This document shows positions 47,075 to 57,395 of a stretch of 64,000 bases of DNA, piece by piece (the stretch's first letter is position 1; each line of letters starts with the position of its first letter). The stretch covers positions 37,096,066 through 37,160,065 of the forward strand of contig CAMGYJ010000006.1 in the NCBI GenBank assembly GCA_946122785.1, given 5' to 3'. Under the pieces are notes generated by a model that saw nothing but the letters and a program-made list of their open reading frames with translations, searched no databases and was not told where the DNA came from. A program made the position numbers and the translations under genes. The stretch is from Linum tenue. Taxonomy: Eukaryota; Streptophyta; Magnoliopsida; Malpighiales; Linaceae.

Positions 47075-48639
47075 TGATTCGGGCCCAAATGTACACATTT
47101 TACCCCTCATTTCTTATTCGTTTAGCTTAGTATTTCATCGTTCCTTGACATATTTCACGCTAGTTATGTTTATTTTATACATTTCAGGTCCTAGCACGTG
47201 TGGAAGGGTCGAGGTCGAATTTTCGGATAATTGGAGGTCAAAAAGTACAAAAACCGAAGAAAAGTCCGACCATGACAATTGCCTTGTAACAGTGAAGTGA
47301 AGGCATCCCAGGAAATAGCCGCAGTTCACGGCTGGACGAGGCAGTTCACGGTCTTCGAAGACCGTGAACTTCGACCATAAACCGTGAATACCGAGGCGTC
47401 CAGCGAGGTTCCTGAAGTTACTAACGACAAGGCAGTTCACGATCTCTAAGACCGTGAACTGTGGCCATTGACAGTGAACCCAGGAAGCAAGGCGGTACGT
47501 TCTGGAGACGACTGAGTTCACGGACGCGTTTAGGTGTTGACGGCCGTGAACTGGCCAACACGTCCGTGAACTGATCGCTTTCGGGCATATATGAAGACAA
47601 CAGCGGGGAGAGAGAAAAGGGAGTTGGTTTTTGGAGAAGAATTTGTTTCTTTCTCTAGGGTTTGCCCAAAAACACCAAAGGGGAGTTCTAGTGAGAGAGA
47701 GAGAGAGTGCTAGAGTGATCTTGGAGCATCGTTGGAGGCTTGGGTGGAGATTCAAGCCTAGAAGAAGAAGAAGATCTTGAGCTCAAACATGTAATCCCTC
47801 TCTCTCTCTATACAAAATCACTCTTTTCTCTTGGGTGTTGTAGATCCCTAACTAATACTTTGTAATTACTTGTTTCGATTGAATGATTGTTTATGGGTAT
47901 TGTTTAATCCAATGATTGAGGTATTATTCATGTTGATTGTGCATGCTTGTGCTTAGCAACCTAAGGATTGGGCATGTTTTGTGCTTAGCATCCTTAGGTT
48001 TGTGCATGTTGGTGCTTTGCAATCTAATTAGCCACTTTAACCAAGCTTAGAGTGGAAAATCCCCCTTCCAAGGGAGACTCAATCGAGTTGGTTTCCCTTT
48101 AGCTTTTTAAGCCACCTAACTAGGTTAATTTAGGGAAAACCTCAATGTTGAATTAAGCTAATTGGTTAAGCGCGATTAAACCGTCCGACCCTTGAGTTGA
48201 GTGAGGGAGTAAGTCAACCACTGATTGCCTAAACCGAGAGGGTTGAGTGACACGGCCATAATGTTCACATCGGTTTAGCAATTGAGATTGTGGTCTACGA
48301 CCATATATGCATCCCTCTGCGATTTGCGGTTACCTTTCCCATAACAATCGTTTCAATCCAACGAGTCATGGTAGCTAGTTAGGGGGAAGCAACTCCTGGG
48401 TGAAGCCCCCTTAATTAGAATTTTCCTTTATTTACTTTTATTTGCTTGTTTAGTTTGTAGTTCCATTATTTATAACCCCAAAAGTTGCTTGCTAGATAAC
48501 AACATAAGCGATTGAAGTAGGGGTACATGGACCGACCCGGGTTGACAATTTAAATACTTGCTCTATACTGCATCTGGCTAGAGTTTAAAAACTTGTTCTC
48601 TAGCCGGGATTAATTTGTGGTGTAGTTTCGTGCGAGTCA
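47075..48639 (+). repeat. 3' LTR of element B
   Basis: It is 1565 bp long. The U3 contains a 26-bp perfect palindrome (47,344-47,369; half GTTCACGGTCTTC) and two further 'gttcacgg...ccgtgaac' pairs. A TATA-like CATATATGAAG follows near 47,586. Confidence 0.9.
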
Positions 48640-48644
48640 CCTCT

Positions 48645-49570
48645 TATCTTCAAGCATAACCTCAAGCAACTTATCCAACTTCGCCTCAAGCGAAGCACTC
48701 CCTCCCACTCTTCTCACTCCCCTATCTTGCTTCATCTTCCACTTGTAGTCAACCCCCAATCATATCCCCCAAGGGCCATGTCTTCAAGTATCTCGGTTAT
48801 TTGGGGTGGAGCCATATTCATCAATTACCCTTGACACAAGGAGTCAATGTGAATTTTATCTTCTTGCATTAGGCCTCCATAGAAGGTTTTGATCCGAAAC
48901 TGTTCTTCAAACCCGTGGTGAGGGCACTGAAGAAAGTAATCGGAGTACCTCTCCCAAGCATCCCTCAAGGTCTCGTCCTCTTCTTGCTCGAAATGGGTAA
49001 TCTTCTTTCTCCGCTCAGCCGTCTTCGAAGGCGAGCAATAACGAGCCATGAACTTGTGGAGGAGGTCGTCCCATGAGGTGATTGACCGAGGTGGGCGGTT
49101 GTTTAACCACCTAAGTGCTTTGCCCGAGAGTGAGTATGGGAAAAGCCTTAGTTGCAAACCTTCGACCGGCACACCATTAATTTTCAAGCTCCGCGCGAGC
49201 TCCAAGAATCTCTACACATGCTCTCTTGGTGACTCGCTCTCAAGGCCGTGGAATAGAGCATTACTTTGTATCATTGTCACTAGAGCCGGCTTGATCTCGA
49301 AATTGTTTGCCGCCACTGGAGGATGTATGATTGGCGTTTGAATGTCCGCCGGCCTTGGGGCCATGTAGTACCCCATCGTCCTCGGGGCATCCTCGTCCTC
49401 CGCCGCATCGTTCAAATGGCGGGCTTGAGCGCCATCTTGCCTTTGGTTCCCCGCCATTACTATTACCTCGACGGGTTCAACTTCCACTTCTTCAAATTCT
49501 TCTCCACTAACACCGAGACCCAAACGTTGTCCCCCTCTTTCACTTCTTCGCCTTGCCTCCGCTAGCTCTC
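48645..49570 (-). pseudogene. Gag N-terminal and core part of copy E (second piece)
   Basis: Continuation of the gag interrupted by element B. On the minus strand the N-terminal MAGNQRQDGAQARH and the gag core (LRLFPYSLSGKALRWLNN, KFMARYCSPSKTAERRKKI) are readable in 126- and 103-codon frames. It is better preserved than in copies C and D but still split in frames. Confidence 0.8.
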
Positions 49571-49774
49571 TCTCACGTGCTAGGAGCCGAAGAGTTCAGT
49601 TTATATCCTTGTCAAGTGGTAGCAAAGGTTTCGGGTTACTCCGGGTCATGCACCACCTACACACAATCGGAAAACACATCAAGTCAATCACAAGCAAAAC
49701 ACACACACTTGCAAAACTGGAAATTAAAAGCTAGATTAACAACCAATAACTTTTTCAAGATAACAGACTGTTGT

Positions 49775-49792
49775 TCCCCGACAACGGCGCCA
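49775..49792 (-). other. Primer-binding site of copy E
   Basis: The minus strand reads TGGCGCCGTTGTCGGGGA, one substitution from the site in B, six bases inside the LTR. Confidence 0.88.
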
Positions 49793-51550
49793 AAAAATTG
49801 ACTCGCACGAAACTACACCTCAATATAATCCCGACTAGAGTCCAAGTTTTTAAACTCTAGCCGGGTGCAGTATAGAGCAAGTATTTAGATATCAACCCGG
49901 GTCGGTCCGTCTACCCCTACTTCTGTTGTTTTAATCATTATCTAGCAACAAAGTTTTGGTTTAAAAGTATGCTAATTATAATAAACTAGGGCAAAGGTAA
50001 ATGGTTTTGAAAACTCTTTTGTGGAAGGATCACTTGGGTGTCGCTTCCCCCTAACTACTACCATGATATGTGAATTGGAACGATTGCTTTGGGCAAGGTA
50101 ACCGCGAACCGCAGAGGGATGCATATATGGTCAGAGACCACAATCTCAATTGCTAAACCGAGGTAAACATTAAATGTCGTGTCACTCGACCTCTCGGTTT
50201 AGGCAATCAGTAGTTAACTTACTCCCTCACTCAACTCGAATATCAGACGGCTTAATCGCGATTAACCGATTTGCTTAATTCAACATTGAGGGTGACCCTA
50301 AATTAACCCAATTAGGTGGCTTAAATAGCTGAAGGAAAACCAACTCGATTGAGTCTCCCTTGGAAGGGGGATTTCCCCTCTAAGCTAAGTTAAGGTGGCT
50401 AATTAGATTGCTAGCACCAACATGCACAAACCTAAGGGTGCTAAGCACAATTATGCACAATCCTTAGGTTGCTAAGCATCTAAATGCACAAACCTAAGGA
50501 TGCTAAGCACAAAACATGCACAACCCTTAGGTTGCTAAGCACAAGCATGCACAATCAACATGAATAATACCTCAATCATTGAATTAACCGAGCACTTCTA
50601 CTATGCTATATAGCATTGGTGCTTTAATGTACAACTTAAATTTGTACTCAATGCAGTCAAAATCGCGTTTTAAAACTTAAAAACTTACGATTTTACGCTT
50701 TTGGGTCACCAAAACGCTTTCGTTTCCATATAAAAACTGAAGTGTATAAAATCGGACTAAATTGCGCTTTAAAGCTTAAAAACTTACTGATGTGATATCG
50801 ACTAGCGCGATATTTAATTCTCGTGGTCCAAAAATGAAGATTCATATTCGACGGGTTAAGGACCAACTAGGAGCATTCTTGATGGATGAAATGGAGAATG
50901 CATGAAGGATCGGGCCTACAATATTTCTTGGAGCCCCAAAACGTCCATCCTTGCTGCCCAAGTCATCCAAATGTGAAAAGGGCAAGGAAAGAGATTTCTT
51001 AACCACTAAGGAGCTTCCTTAAGCATTAAAAACGTGTTTGGAGATTACTTAGCTGCTAAGGAGCTTCCTTTGGTCATAAAAACGAGTTATAGTCCTTATT
51101 TAAGTAGTATTATGTTTCCTAGTTAGTTTGGGATTTGTTTTCCTATTCCTTTTAGATTAGTTTTATGTTTTTGAGACCTCTATAAATAGAGGATGTAAGA
51201 GCTACGAATTTTAGACCCAACATTCAATTATCAATCAACTTTCAAGTTACAAGTTCATACGAACTAGTTCTTTGTGCAAGCTTCTGTAGAGAGTGCTCCA
51301 GGAGTTTCACGTGTCTCTTATCAACTAGAGAACGCGTCTAGTTGTGGCGAGCTTCTACCCAATAGCGATTGGCCTTATTCACGAGTGGGTGATTGTTTGA
51401 TTGGTTTCATATACCAATTGGCCTTTCACACGAGTTGGAATCTGTTTGATCGTGTTCCATCATTATCTTTTGTTCGAGTTCTTGTTCGTTGGAGAAAAGC
51501 TTTGAAAACCCATAAAAAGTAGGAAAGCTGCGTACTTTGGTCACATCAAG

Positions 51551-51562
51551 TGGTATCAGAGC
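51551..51562 (+). other. Primer-binding site of element F
   Basis: TGGTATCAGAGC, complementary to the 3' end of initiator tRNA-Met, lies two bases after the LTR. Confidence 0.9.
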
Positions 51563-51603
51563 TTGGTTCAAACTCAGTGGAGAAAAGAAGATTTTTTTGA
51601 AGA

Positions 51604-53003
51604 ATGGAGCAAAATCAATGATTCACGGAGATGATGAAGCAAATGCTCAAGACGACAGAAGTTATTCTTCAAGGATTAAAGGGGAATAATGCGCCAGCAA
51701 CAATAATCCAACCTGAAGCGCATTTGACGATAGGGAGTCCAAATCCAAAGCAAGATCTCGAGCAAAGGGAGAATAAATTTCAAACGAGATGCTTAGTGGA
51801 TGGTAACTACTATCGGTTGTGATTGATGGAGAGAGTTGCACTAATCTAGTGAGTGAATATTCGGTGAAGAAATTGGGGTTAAACACATTGAAACATCCAA
51901 AACCCTACACTCTTCAATGGCTTAATGAAGATGGATCAATTGAGGTCACCAAGCAAACCATATTGAAGTTTGAGATTGGAAGATATAAAGATGAAGTCCT
52001 TTGTGATGTGGTGCCAATGGAAGAGGCTCATGTTTTGCTTGGAAGACCATGGCAGTTTGATCGAAATGGACAACAAGATAAAGTCACCAAGAAGTACAAG
52101 TTGTCGCATAGAGGTCAAAAGTTTGTATTAAAGCCTTTATCTGCCAAAGAAATCTATGAGGATCAACTTCAAATGCAACAGAATTTGAAGAAGGAGAAAG
52201 AGAAAGAGTTACAAGCCAACGTAGAGGAAGTCAAAGAAGACATGGAAGAGAAAGAAGAGGTTCTTGTTGATGGGCTTACTATAGTTACTTGTGAAGAGGA
52301 TTCACAATCTTTGATTTCATCTCAAGAAGATCCAGAACTTGAAGTAGAAGAAGTAGAAAAGGCAAAAGAGGTGAAAGAAGATATTCTTGTTGCTGTTGAA
52401 GATTTGAGTGCGCAGGAAGTTGATCAATTTAATGAGAAACCAGAATTCAAAGGAGGAGATCAATGCTTGGTAATTATGGAACATTTACCAATAGTTCCCG
52501 AGTATGCTCATATTGATTTTGTGATTGGTAATATAATTTCTGAAGAGGCAGCCCGCTTGGAGAATCGACAAGAAATTCAGCGCTATGTAGAGAGCTTTCA
52601 TCACAAGGGTGTCTTTACAACTCGTGGCCGAGTTGTCTTCAAGAAGGGGGGAATAATACGATCCTCACTACCAAGACAATTTTGTTGGAAGACCAAGAAG
52701 AATGGAGGTGATCGGAGATCAAGATTCTGTAAAGATTCGAGGTCGAATCTTCTTCAAGAGAGAGGGAATGATGTGATATCGACTAGCGCGATATTTAATT
52801 CTCGTGGTCCAAAAATGAAGATTCATATTCGACGGTTTAAGGACCAACTAGGAGCATTCTTGATGGATGAAATGGAAAATGCATTAAGGATCGGGCCTAC
52901 AATATTTCTTGGAGCCCCAAAACGTCCATCCTTGCTGCCCAAGTCATCCAAATGTGAAAAGGGCAAGGAAAGAGATTTCTTAACCACTAAGGAGCTTCCT
53001 TAA
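51604..53003 (+). pseudogene. Gag-protease remnant polyprotein of element F
   Basis: ATG 51,604 starts a gag N-terminus (MEQNQ then a stop, MMKQMLKTTEVILQG) homologous to element H at 63,411. Near 51,780 it jumps to the retropepsin (CLVDG in one frame, then IDGESCTNLVSEYSVKKLG in the next). The 394-codon frame 51,819-53,003 continues with ILKFEIGRYKDEVLCDVV and HVLLGRPWQFD, the flap and C-terminal parts of a gypsy protease. A long Glu/Lys-rich stretch follows, and the frame runs into the 3' LTR. The missing gag centre and missing pol point to internal deletions. A one-base frame change near 51,815 separates the gag side from the protease. Confidence 0.8.
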
Positions 53004-55028
53004 GCATTAAAAACGTGTTTGGAGATTACTTAGCTGCTAAGGAGCTTCCTTTGGTCATAAAAACGAGTTATAGTCCTTATTTAAGTAGTATTATGTTTCC
53101 TAGTTAGTTTGGGATTTGTTTTCCTATTCCTTTTAGATTAGTTTTATGTTTTTGAGACCTCTATAAATAGAGGATGTAAGAGCTACGAATTTTAGACCCA
53201 ACATTCAATTATCAATCAACTTTCAAGTTACAAGTTCATACGAACTAGTTCTTTGTGCAAGCTTCTGGAGAGAGTGCTCCAGGAGTTTCACGTGTCTCTT
53301 ATCAACTAGAGAACGCGTCTAGTTGTGGCGAGCTTCTACCCAATAGCGATTGGCCTTATTCACGAGTGGGTGATTGTTTGATTGGTTTCATATACCAATT
53401 GGCCTTTCACACGAGTTGGAATCTGTTTGATCGTGTTCCATCATTATCTTTTGTTCGAGTTCTTGTTCGTTGGAGAAAAGCTTTGAAAACCCATAAAAAG
53501 TAGGAAAGCTGCGTACTTTGGTCACATCACTTACGGTTTTACGGTTCTAGTTCACCAAAACGCTTTACGTTTTTACGCTTTTAGTTCACTAAATGAGTAT
53601 TCTTTTCATGAAATTAATCATAAAAAGTATATTTTTAAAGTAAATAACTAACAAAATGATACATTTGAGATTAAAAGATACATACTAGGTACTTGGATGC
53701 ATTCTAATTCACCAGCTAGGGTTCCCAAATTCATTAGCATAGAGGGAAAAGTGGCTTATCGTTAAAATTTATGTTTATGAACTTATTATTAAGATGTTAT
53801 AAGTTGCTCTACTTTAAACATGAATCGCATGTATTTATTAACTTATCTAAATTCTGTGCATTCATATTTTGCATAGCATATGTCCTACTTAATAGATTTT
53901 TAGTTATTTTTCAGTATGCGTCAAAAACTTACGCTTTTACGCTTTGATTCTACGCTTTACGATTTTACCCTTTTTCCGCTTCTAGATAGAATCGCGCTTT
54001 TGACTGCATTGTTTGTACTATAACATTAAATGTATAAGTTTAGGTTGTACCATAAAGCAATTTGTACCATTATGTTATGGTACAACTTTACAACTTGAAG
54101 TTGTACCATCACATAAAGGTACAAGTTCAATTTGTACCATAAAAGAATTTGTACAAAAAGTAGAGGTACAATTTGAAGTTGTACCATAACGTAAATGTAC
54201 AATTTTAAGTTGTACGATAAAGGCAAAAACCTATAGCACCAATACTATATAGTATTGTAAAATTTCTCTGAATTAACAAATACCCAATGACAATCATTCA
54301 ATTCACATAAAAGAAACTACATGGTAGAGTTAGGGTTTCACAACACCCAAGTGAAAGGAGATCTACTCCATGCTAGAGATGGGAAAAACACAAGGAGAAG
54401 AAGAGGAAACCATCTAGGAGGATGCTCCCAATCTTCTTGGCCCTTGTATTGAACTTTCCTTGGAGGAAATCTTCCCAAAATCCACCTTGAAGCAAAACCC
54501 TAACCATCTTCTCCCTTGGTTCGTGTTTCTCTCTCTAGAAATCTGAAGAAGGCTTTTCACACAAAATGGGCTCTCTCCTCTCTCCTCCTTTCATCTCATC
54601 TTTTAAACTAGAGACGAGCTCAGTTCACGGCCGTGAACCATGAAACGCGTATGTGAACTGCAGGCGTGCGCCAAAACGCACCACTTTGTTCACTTATGTT
54701 CACGTTCTTAGTGACCATGAACTCACCTTGCGTCAGTAACCTCTGTTTTGGCTCTGGACGCCTCGAGATTTACTGTCAAGGGCTCTTTTTTACGGTCGTG
54801 CAAGACCGTGAACTTCCTCGGATAGCCGTGAACTTGCCCTTTTTCACCTCTTCTCCCGCTTTTCGATCCTTTACGTCCAACTTTCGACTCCGAGGCTGGT
54901 TTCACCTATTAATTCATGAAACACACTAAAACAAGAGAAACCTAGCGTAAAACCAACCTTTTAGGAGTGAATTTGCCACAAACACCTAAGTAAAACGTGG
55001 CAAAACATGTACAATTAGGCCCGAATCA

Positions 55029-56354
55029 AACGTACGCTAGTTTTTGCTTCCCTTATTCTCCCCTGCTGATTTTCTCTTGACACTTGATAGAGATTTGAGT
55101 TTATCCCTTTTTCGTTTTTATCATTTGATTTACGCCAGTTTTCTTCTCCTTTTCATGCCTATAATTAACAACTTGTTGGGACTGAGAGAGCAGAGAGAAG
55201 ATCGAAGAGATTAGAGATTATAATAATTCGAAAAGTATGAAATTAATGTGTTCGGAAATATCATTGAGCTCCACTTTTTCCCTCTTATAGAATTTTCAAG
55301 TTGGCTACAAAAGTTAGAGGGATATTGGCCCTAAAATTGTTTCCCATTAGAAATTTTGGATTATGAAAACAAAATATGTAATAAAGTCATATTTACAAAA
55401 AAAAAAATTAATCAATTTCAGATTATTATCAAACAATAATTAATCTTATACAGATTTTGTTTTGTGATTGCAAACATATTCACCAAAAATAAAAAATAGA
55501 CTTTGACTTGAAGTTTATTGCAACTACAAATTGATGGAAATTTCAACTCTTAATGTTTAAGTTATATGATTTTTCGGGAATATAAGGACAACTTTCTGTA
55601 AGAAGTACACAAATTAAATCCTATTCTCAAAACATAAATTTGGTTTTTATTGTCTAGAAACGCTGTCAAGTTGATCTATAGTAAGATAATCTAATGCATA
55701 CTACAAATCATTTTCAAGGTTAAAATTGATCATGTGGCTACTAATCGTGCTAATGATTGACAATCATAGCATTATAAAAATGTTTGATAATCATTATGTA
55801 GAATCACACCCCTCGATTTAGAATCCTTTAGTATGGTTGAGGAATATCAATCAAGCAAAAATTGAGATCAAGCAAAATCAATCAAGAGTTAGATGTGACG
55901 GACACTGATTGAGCATGCATCCTTATCTAGAAAACGAGTAAACGAAAATTGTTTGTGGAAACCTAACCGGAGTTGAGAATTATTGATGTCCTCAAAAAAT
56001 TTCTTGGTAAGAAAATTTGCATTAAAGTGCAAGGAAAATTAGCAAAAGTTATCATAGTTAACGAAAGTATAAGAACCATCGGGAGATCAAGAGCAAGAGT
56101 ATACCAACCATCAAATCAAAGCCACTTAGCTTCTGAAGTCTTTTTCCCATGTTTATGAATTTGAACAAGAATCTAGGGTGAGGAACTTAACTTATATATT
56201 AAGATTTACTAATTGCGAAAATTTTATAATAAATCCGGCCAACGGATCGAATATAAAGCTAGTTACTAATCGAAACAAGACTCAAAACAGAAAAGTAGTG
56301 GTTAGCGTCTCTACCTACCCGCATTGCCCAAGCCCCAAAGGCCAAAGGACCAGC
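55029..56354. other. AT-rich intergenic DNA
   Basis: No gene or complete repeat is recognised. The first bases (AACGTACGCTAG) recall the end of the TIR element at 3005-4580, but no partner end was found. Confidence 0.45.
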
Positions 56355-56393
56355 AGCCCAGCTAGGGATGGCAACAAAACCCGAACCCACGGG

Positions 56394-56654
56394 CAGGGGC
56401 GGAGCCAGGATTTCGAAACCGGGGGGGCCGAAAATAATTAAAAAAATTTATGTAACCAATGTGAATCGAACCCGTGTGCTATAATACACTAGTTAAGCTT
56501 CACTACCATTAGGCCACATAACTATTTGATGACATAATTTACAGAACATGTTCTACTTCTAAAATTTGTACGAAATATCCTTAAGAACCTAGGGGCCGGG
56601 ATCAATCCCGGGGGGGCCGGGGCCCACCCTAGCTACAATGTAGCTCCGCCCCTG
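56394..56654. mobile_element. Inner hAT MITE with tRNA-like segment
   Basis: The ends are CAGGGGCGGAGC and GCTCCGCCCCTG, with a perfect 8-bp duplication CCCACGGG (56,386-56,393 and 56,655-56,662). It is 261 bp, has no coding capacity, and contains a tRNA-like stretch on the minus strand. Confidence 0.92.
56457..56523 (-). other. tRNA-like A-box/B-box sequence in the inner MITE
   Basis: On the minus strand TGGCCTAATGGTAG (56,516-56,503) fits the RNA polymerase III A box and GGGTTCGATTC (56,473-56,463) fits the B box, about 30 bp apart as in tRNA genes. A clear acceptor-stem pairing and anticodon arm are not evident, so this is tRNA-derived or tRNA-like rather than a functional tRNA gene. Confidence 0.6.
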
Positions 56655-57306
56655 CCCACGGGTACCCACCCGACCCAACCCGGTCAACGCGGGTAAAATC
56701 CGTGTTGACTGGTTTTGGGCCGGGTTTGGGTTTAAACCCGTTCACTATTCAACGGGTTGGGTTGGGTTTGGGTTTAGGTAAACCCAGCCCGTGGGTACCC
56801 GCCCACCCATATAATTAATTTTTTTCGGTATATGTAATATTCTAAACAACTAATCTTATTTATGTTTGTGGAGACATGTCTAATTTTTTCTTTTTAATTG
56901 TGTAGAATGAAGTTGATGTTATGGAGTGGAGAGTAAAGAAACTTAATTGAAAGGAAGAAGCTTTCAATTAAACATGTTATTTATGGAAAATTTGTGATTT
57001 GCTTCAATTTTTTTGAGTTTTCTAGATTGGTGTTGAACAATTTGTATAGTTAATTTGTGATTTGCTTGAATTTTTTAGAATGGTGTTTTATATATGGATA
57101 ATTTGTATTGAGAGATTGATATTTGACTTTAATTTTGATAAGAACTTGTAATTGTAAATTTTTTACGACAAAACCCGTGGGTACCCATGAACCCGCGGGT
57201 ACCCAACGGGTTGGGTTGGGTTTGAGTTTTTCAAAGCCAACGGGTTTTACCCCGGGTTTTTTTCAAAGATAAACCCATGGGTTTGGGTTTGGCAAAACCC
57301 GACCCA

Positions 57307-57392
57307 ACCCGACCCATTGCCATCCCTAAGCCCAGCCTCTATGCCAAACCCAAACCCAACCCGACCCATTGCCATCCCTAAGCCCAGCCTCT
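57307..57392. repeat. Tandem duplication of the outer MITE end
   Basis: The word CCGACCCATTGCCATCCCTA with following AGCCCAGCCTCT occurs at 57,309-57,341 and again at 57,361-57,392, a period of about 51 bp that includes MITE end and target duplication. Confidence 0.9.
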
Positions 57393-57395
57393 GTT

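Larger units (their letters stand above)
41600..48639 (+). mobile_element. Complete gypsy derivative without gag-pol (B)
   Basis: Two LTRs (41,600-43,477 and 47,075-48,639) begin TGATTC(A/G)GGCCCAAATG and end GTGCGAGTCA. The primer-binding site is at 43,484-43,503, a polypurine tract at about 47,062-47,074, and 5-bp target duplications CCTCT are on both sides. The 3.6-kb interior has one broken acidic ORF and a long untranslated region shared with copy D. Protease, reverse transcriptase and integrase are absent, so it must depend on a helper. It is inserted in the gag of copy E in opposite orientation. Confidence 0.9.
50788..53529 (+). mobile_element. Young non-autonomous LTR retrotransposon (F)
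   Basis: Two 761-bp LTRs (50,788-51,548 and 52,769-53,529) begin TGATGTGATATCGAC and end GGTCACATCA. They differ at only a handful of positions by eye. The 5-bp target duplication CTTAC is perfect (50,783-50,787 and 53,530-53,534). The primer-binding site TGGTATCAGAGC lies at 51,551 and a purine tract AGAGAGAGGGAA just before the 3' LTR. A TATA box TATAAATA stands at 51,181. The interior is only 1.2 kb and encodes gag and protease remnants without reverse transcriptase or integrase. Confidence 0.92.
50649..54011. mobile_element. hAT-type MITE, interrupted by LTR element F
   Basis: The ends are CAATGCAGTCAAAA and TTTTGACTGCATTG, flanked by a perfect 8-bp duplication TTTGTACT (50,641-50,648 and 54,012-54,019). 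The body repeats 'aaaacttacgnttttacgctt' words. Without element F it is about 616 bp. A relative lies at 61,049-61,247. Confidence 0.88.
50589..54269. mobile_element. Mutator-type MITE interrupting LTR E
   Basis: The left end (CGAGCACTTCTACTATGC) and inverted right end (AGAGAAATTTTACAATAC) share a CTATATAG(C/T)ATTGGTGCT core and TACAACTTAAA further in. The flanks repeat TGAATTAAC (50,580-50,588 and 54,269-54,277), 8 or 9 bp depending on the exact end. Its own sequence is only about 320 bp; the rest is a nested hAT MITE. Class assignment rests on the duplication length and the GAGAAATTTT end. Confidence 0.75.
49799..55028 (-). repeat. 5' LTR of gypsy copy E, with nested insertions
   Basis: On the minus strand it starts TGATTCGGGCCTAATTGTAC at 55,028 and ends GCGAGTCA at 49,799. 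Removing the nested MITE complex (50,589-54,269 plus its target duplication) leaves about 1.54 kb, the same as the LTR at 32,590-34,118. U3 palindromes lie at 54,620-54,840. Confidence 0.88.
56363..57328. mobile_element. hAT-type MITE upstream of the aldolase gene
   Basis: The ends are TAGGGATGGCAAC and TTGCCATCCCTA. The 8-bp duplication AGCCCAGC stands at 56,355-56,362 and 57,329-57,336. The body repeats 'aacccgacccaaccc/gggttgggttt' words in both orientations. An inner MITE (56,394-56,654) is inserted 31 bp from its left end. About 50 bp of its right end plus the target duplication is repeated once more (57,358-57,388), so the border nearest the gene is at 57,328 or about 57,379. Confidence 0.88.

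Noticed and set aside
47135..47755. 206-codon open frame on the minus strand
   Set aside because: It lies entirely in the 3' LTR of element B, in antisense, and owes its length to the palindromic U3 words.
51274..51522. Identical 82-codon frames at 51,274 and 53,255
   Set aside because: Both lie in the two LTRs of element F; the duplication is the LTR pair, not a gene family.
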